Source: Balamuthia mandrillaris (taxonomy: Eukaryota > Discosea > Longamoebia > Balamuthiidae). Taken from it: a stretch of 35,000 nucleotides of DNA. Position numbers and translations under genes: made by a program. Shown piece after piece: positions 34,384-35,000 of this stretch. The stretch covers positions 1 through 35,000 of the forward strand of contig JAVKOQ010000266.1 in assembly GCA_031835245.1 (NCBI GenBank), in the 5' to 3' direction. The notes under the pieces were generated by a model that searched no databases, was not told the DNA's origin, and worked only from the letters and a program-made list of their open reading frames with translations. Each line of letters begins with the position of its first letter. Position 1 is the first letter of the stretch.

Positions 34384-35000
34384 ATGAGAGCTGGCTCACT
34401 CCTGTTTATGTTTCTAACGGCTGTGGTGGTGGGTCAGGCCGCCGCCGCAGCTTTCGCCAACAGCACCTGCAAAGGCAACAAGTGCTGCTATCTGCCGAAC
34501 GGCGGCGTTCAAGCCGGGGATCTCCGCGCAGGCTGCTGCTACGGCAGCGACGGCTCCGTGGCCGCTGGAGGGGCCTACCGTGGCTGCTGCTACGGCAATG
34601 ACAGCTCCGTGGCCGCTGGAGGGGCGTACCGTGGCTGCTGCTACGGCAAGGACGGCTCCGTGGCCGCTGGAGGGGCCTACCGTGGCTGCTGCTACGGCAA
34701 GGACGGCTCCGTGGCCGCTGGAGGGGCCTACCGTAGCTGCTGCTACGGCAATGACGGCTCCGTGGCCGCTGGAGGCGAGAGCAAAGGCTGCTGCTACGGC
34801 AAGGATGGCAGTGTACAAGCTGGAGGCCAAAACAAGGGCTGCTGCTACGGCAGCGACGGCTCTGTGGAAGCGGGAAGACTGGCCAGGACTTGTTGCTACG
34901 GCAGGGATGGTAGTGTACAAGCTGGAGGCCAAAACAAGGGCTGCTGCTACGGCAGCGACGGCTCTGTGGATGCGGGAGGACTGGCCAGGACTTGTTGCTA
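34384..35000 (+). CDS. Secreted cysteine-rich protein of 17-residue tandem repeats, 3' end outside window
   Basis: Starts MRAGSLLFMFLTAVVVGQAA, a signal peptide with likely cleavage after the Ala run, then FANSTCKGNKCCYLPNGG. From 34,531 a 51-bp unit repeats at 34582, 34633, 34684, 34735, 34786, 34837, 34888, 34939 and 34990 (cut by the window). The consensus is GCCYGxDGSVxAGGxxx. A diverged first copy begins at 34,480. Every unit has the CCYG core, an acidic-Gly/Ser-Ser-Val middle and a Gly-rich turn, which suggests a disulfide-bonded solenoid or fibre outside the cell. The units differ at few positions, and neighbours at two spacings alternate (7 with 9, 8 with 10), a sign of unequal crossing-over. 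I do not recognise the family. The open frame continues past the edge. Confidence 0.85.
   Translation, partial: MRAGSLLFMFLTAVVVGQAAAAAFANSTCKGNKCCYLPNGGVQAGDLRAGCCYGSDGSVAAGGAYRGCCYGNDSSVAAGGAYRGCCYGKDGSVAAGGAYRGCCYGKDGSVAAGGAYRSCCYGNDGSVAAGGESKGCCYGKDGSVQAGGQNKGCCYGSDGSVEAGRLARTCCYGRDGSVQAGGQNKGCCYGSDGSVDAGGLARTCC

Noticed and set aside
34414-34932. Open frame on the minus strand rich in Ala, Val, Ser and Gly
   Set aside because: It is the antisense of the CC-repeat protein. Tandem 51-bp units keep several frames open at once, and the plus strand has the signal peptide and conserved cysteines.

Overview
This is protein-coding nuclear DNA from a eukaryote with a compact, intron-rich genome. 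Genes lie on both strands, 0.1-0.9 kb apart. Most are cut by short introns of about 40-450 nt with GT-AG ends. The protein set (DUSP-type deubiquitinase, aprataxin, 14-3-3, PH-AGC kinase, RapGAP, mitochondrial NDP kinase, PB1/UBA protein) combined with short introns fits a free-living amoeba of the Amoebozoa (Acanthamoeba/Balamuthia-like). That placement is an inference, not a proof. A second signature is dense (CT)n tracts inside introns and 3' regions, in every case noted with the pyrimidines on the transcribed gene's sense strand.

Layout: a USP4/15-like deubiquitinase (minus, 3' end beyond the left edge) is divergent from a mitochondrial-type nucleoside diphosphate kinase (plus). The kinase converges on an aprataxin-like DNA-repair gene with FHA, macro, HIT and zinc-finger parts (minus). 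A RING-finger gene follows (minus). From about 10.1 to 12.3 kb there is a strongly AT-rich, gene-poor island. At its right end are two LTR-like sequences, head to head. Next come a 14-3-3 domain protein with a long N-terminal extension (minus), a divergent small plus-strand gene, and a small minus-strand gene whose last codons overlap it.

From 16.6 to 25.9 kb all genes are on the plus strand: a glutaredoxin-DEP-DUF547-RapGAP fusion (927 aa, 13 exons), a PH-AGC (Akt-like) kinase, a universal stress protein domain gene, an EF-hand protein and a small unknown gene. From 26.1 to 31.7 kb lie two tandem paralogous type I membrane proteins (plus) and a convergent catalase-like secreted or membrane protein (minus). 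A PB1-TPR-UBA protein follows. The right edge cuts a secreted protein made of 17-residue repeats that each carry a CC pair.

Functionally the window is a mixed neighbourhood (ubiquitin and autophagy, DNA repair, small-GTPase and lipid signalling, secreted and surface proteins) rather than one pathway. The best candidates for something new are the four-domain RapGAP fusion, the 14-3-3 fusion with part of its phosphopeptide pocket lost, the FHA-macro-HIT aprataxin, and the CC-repeat secreted protein. Exon coordinates were worked out by eye from splice signals, reading frame and family similarity. Summed exon lengths of all the complete multi-exon models except the RING gene are multiples of three.
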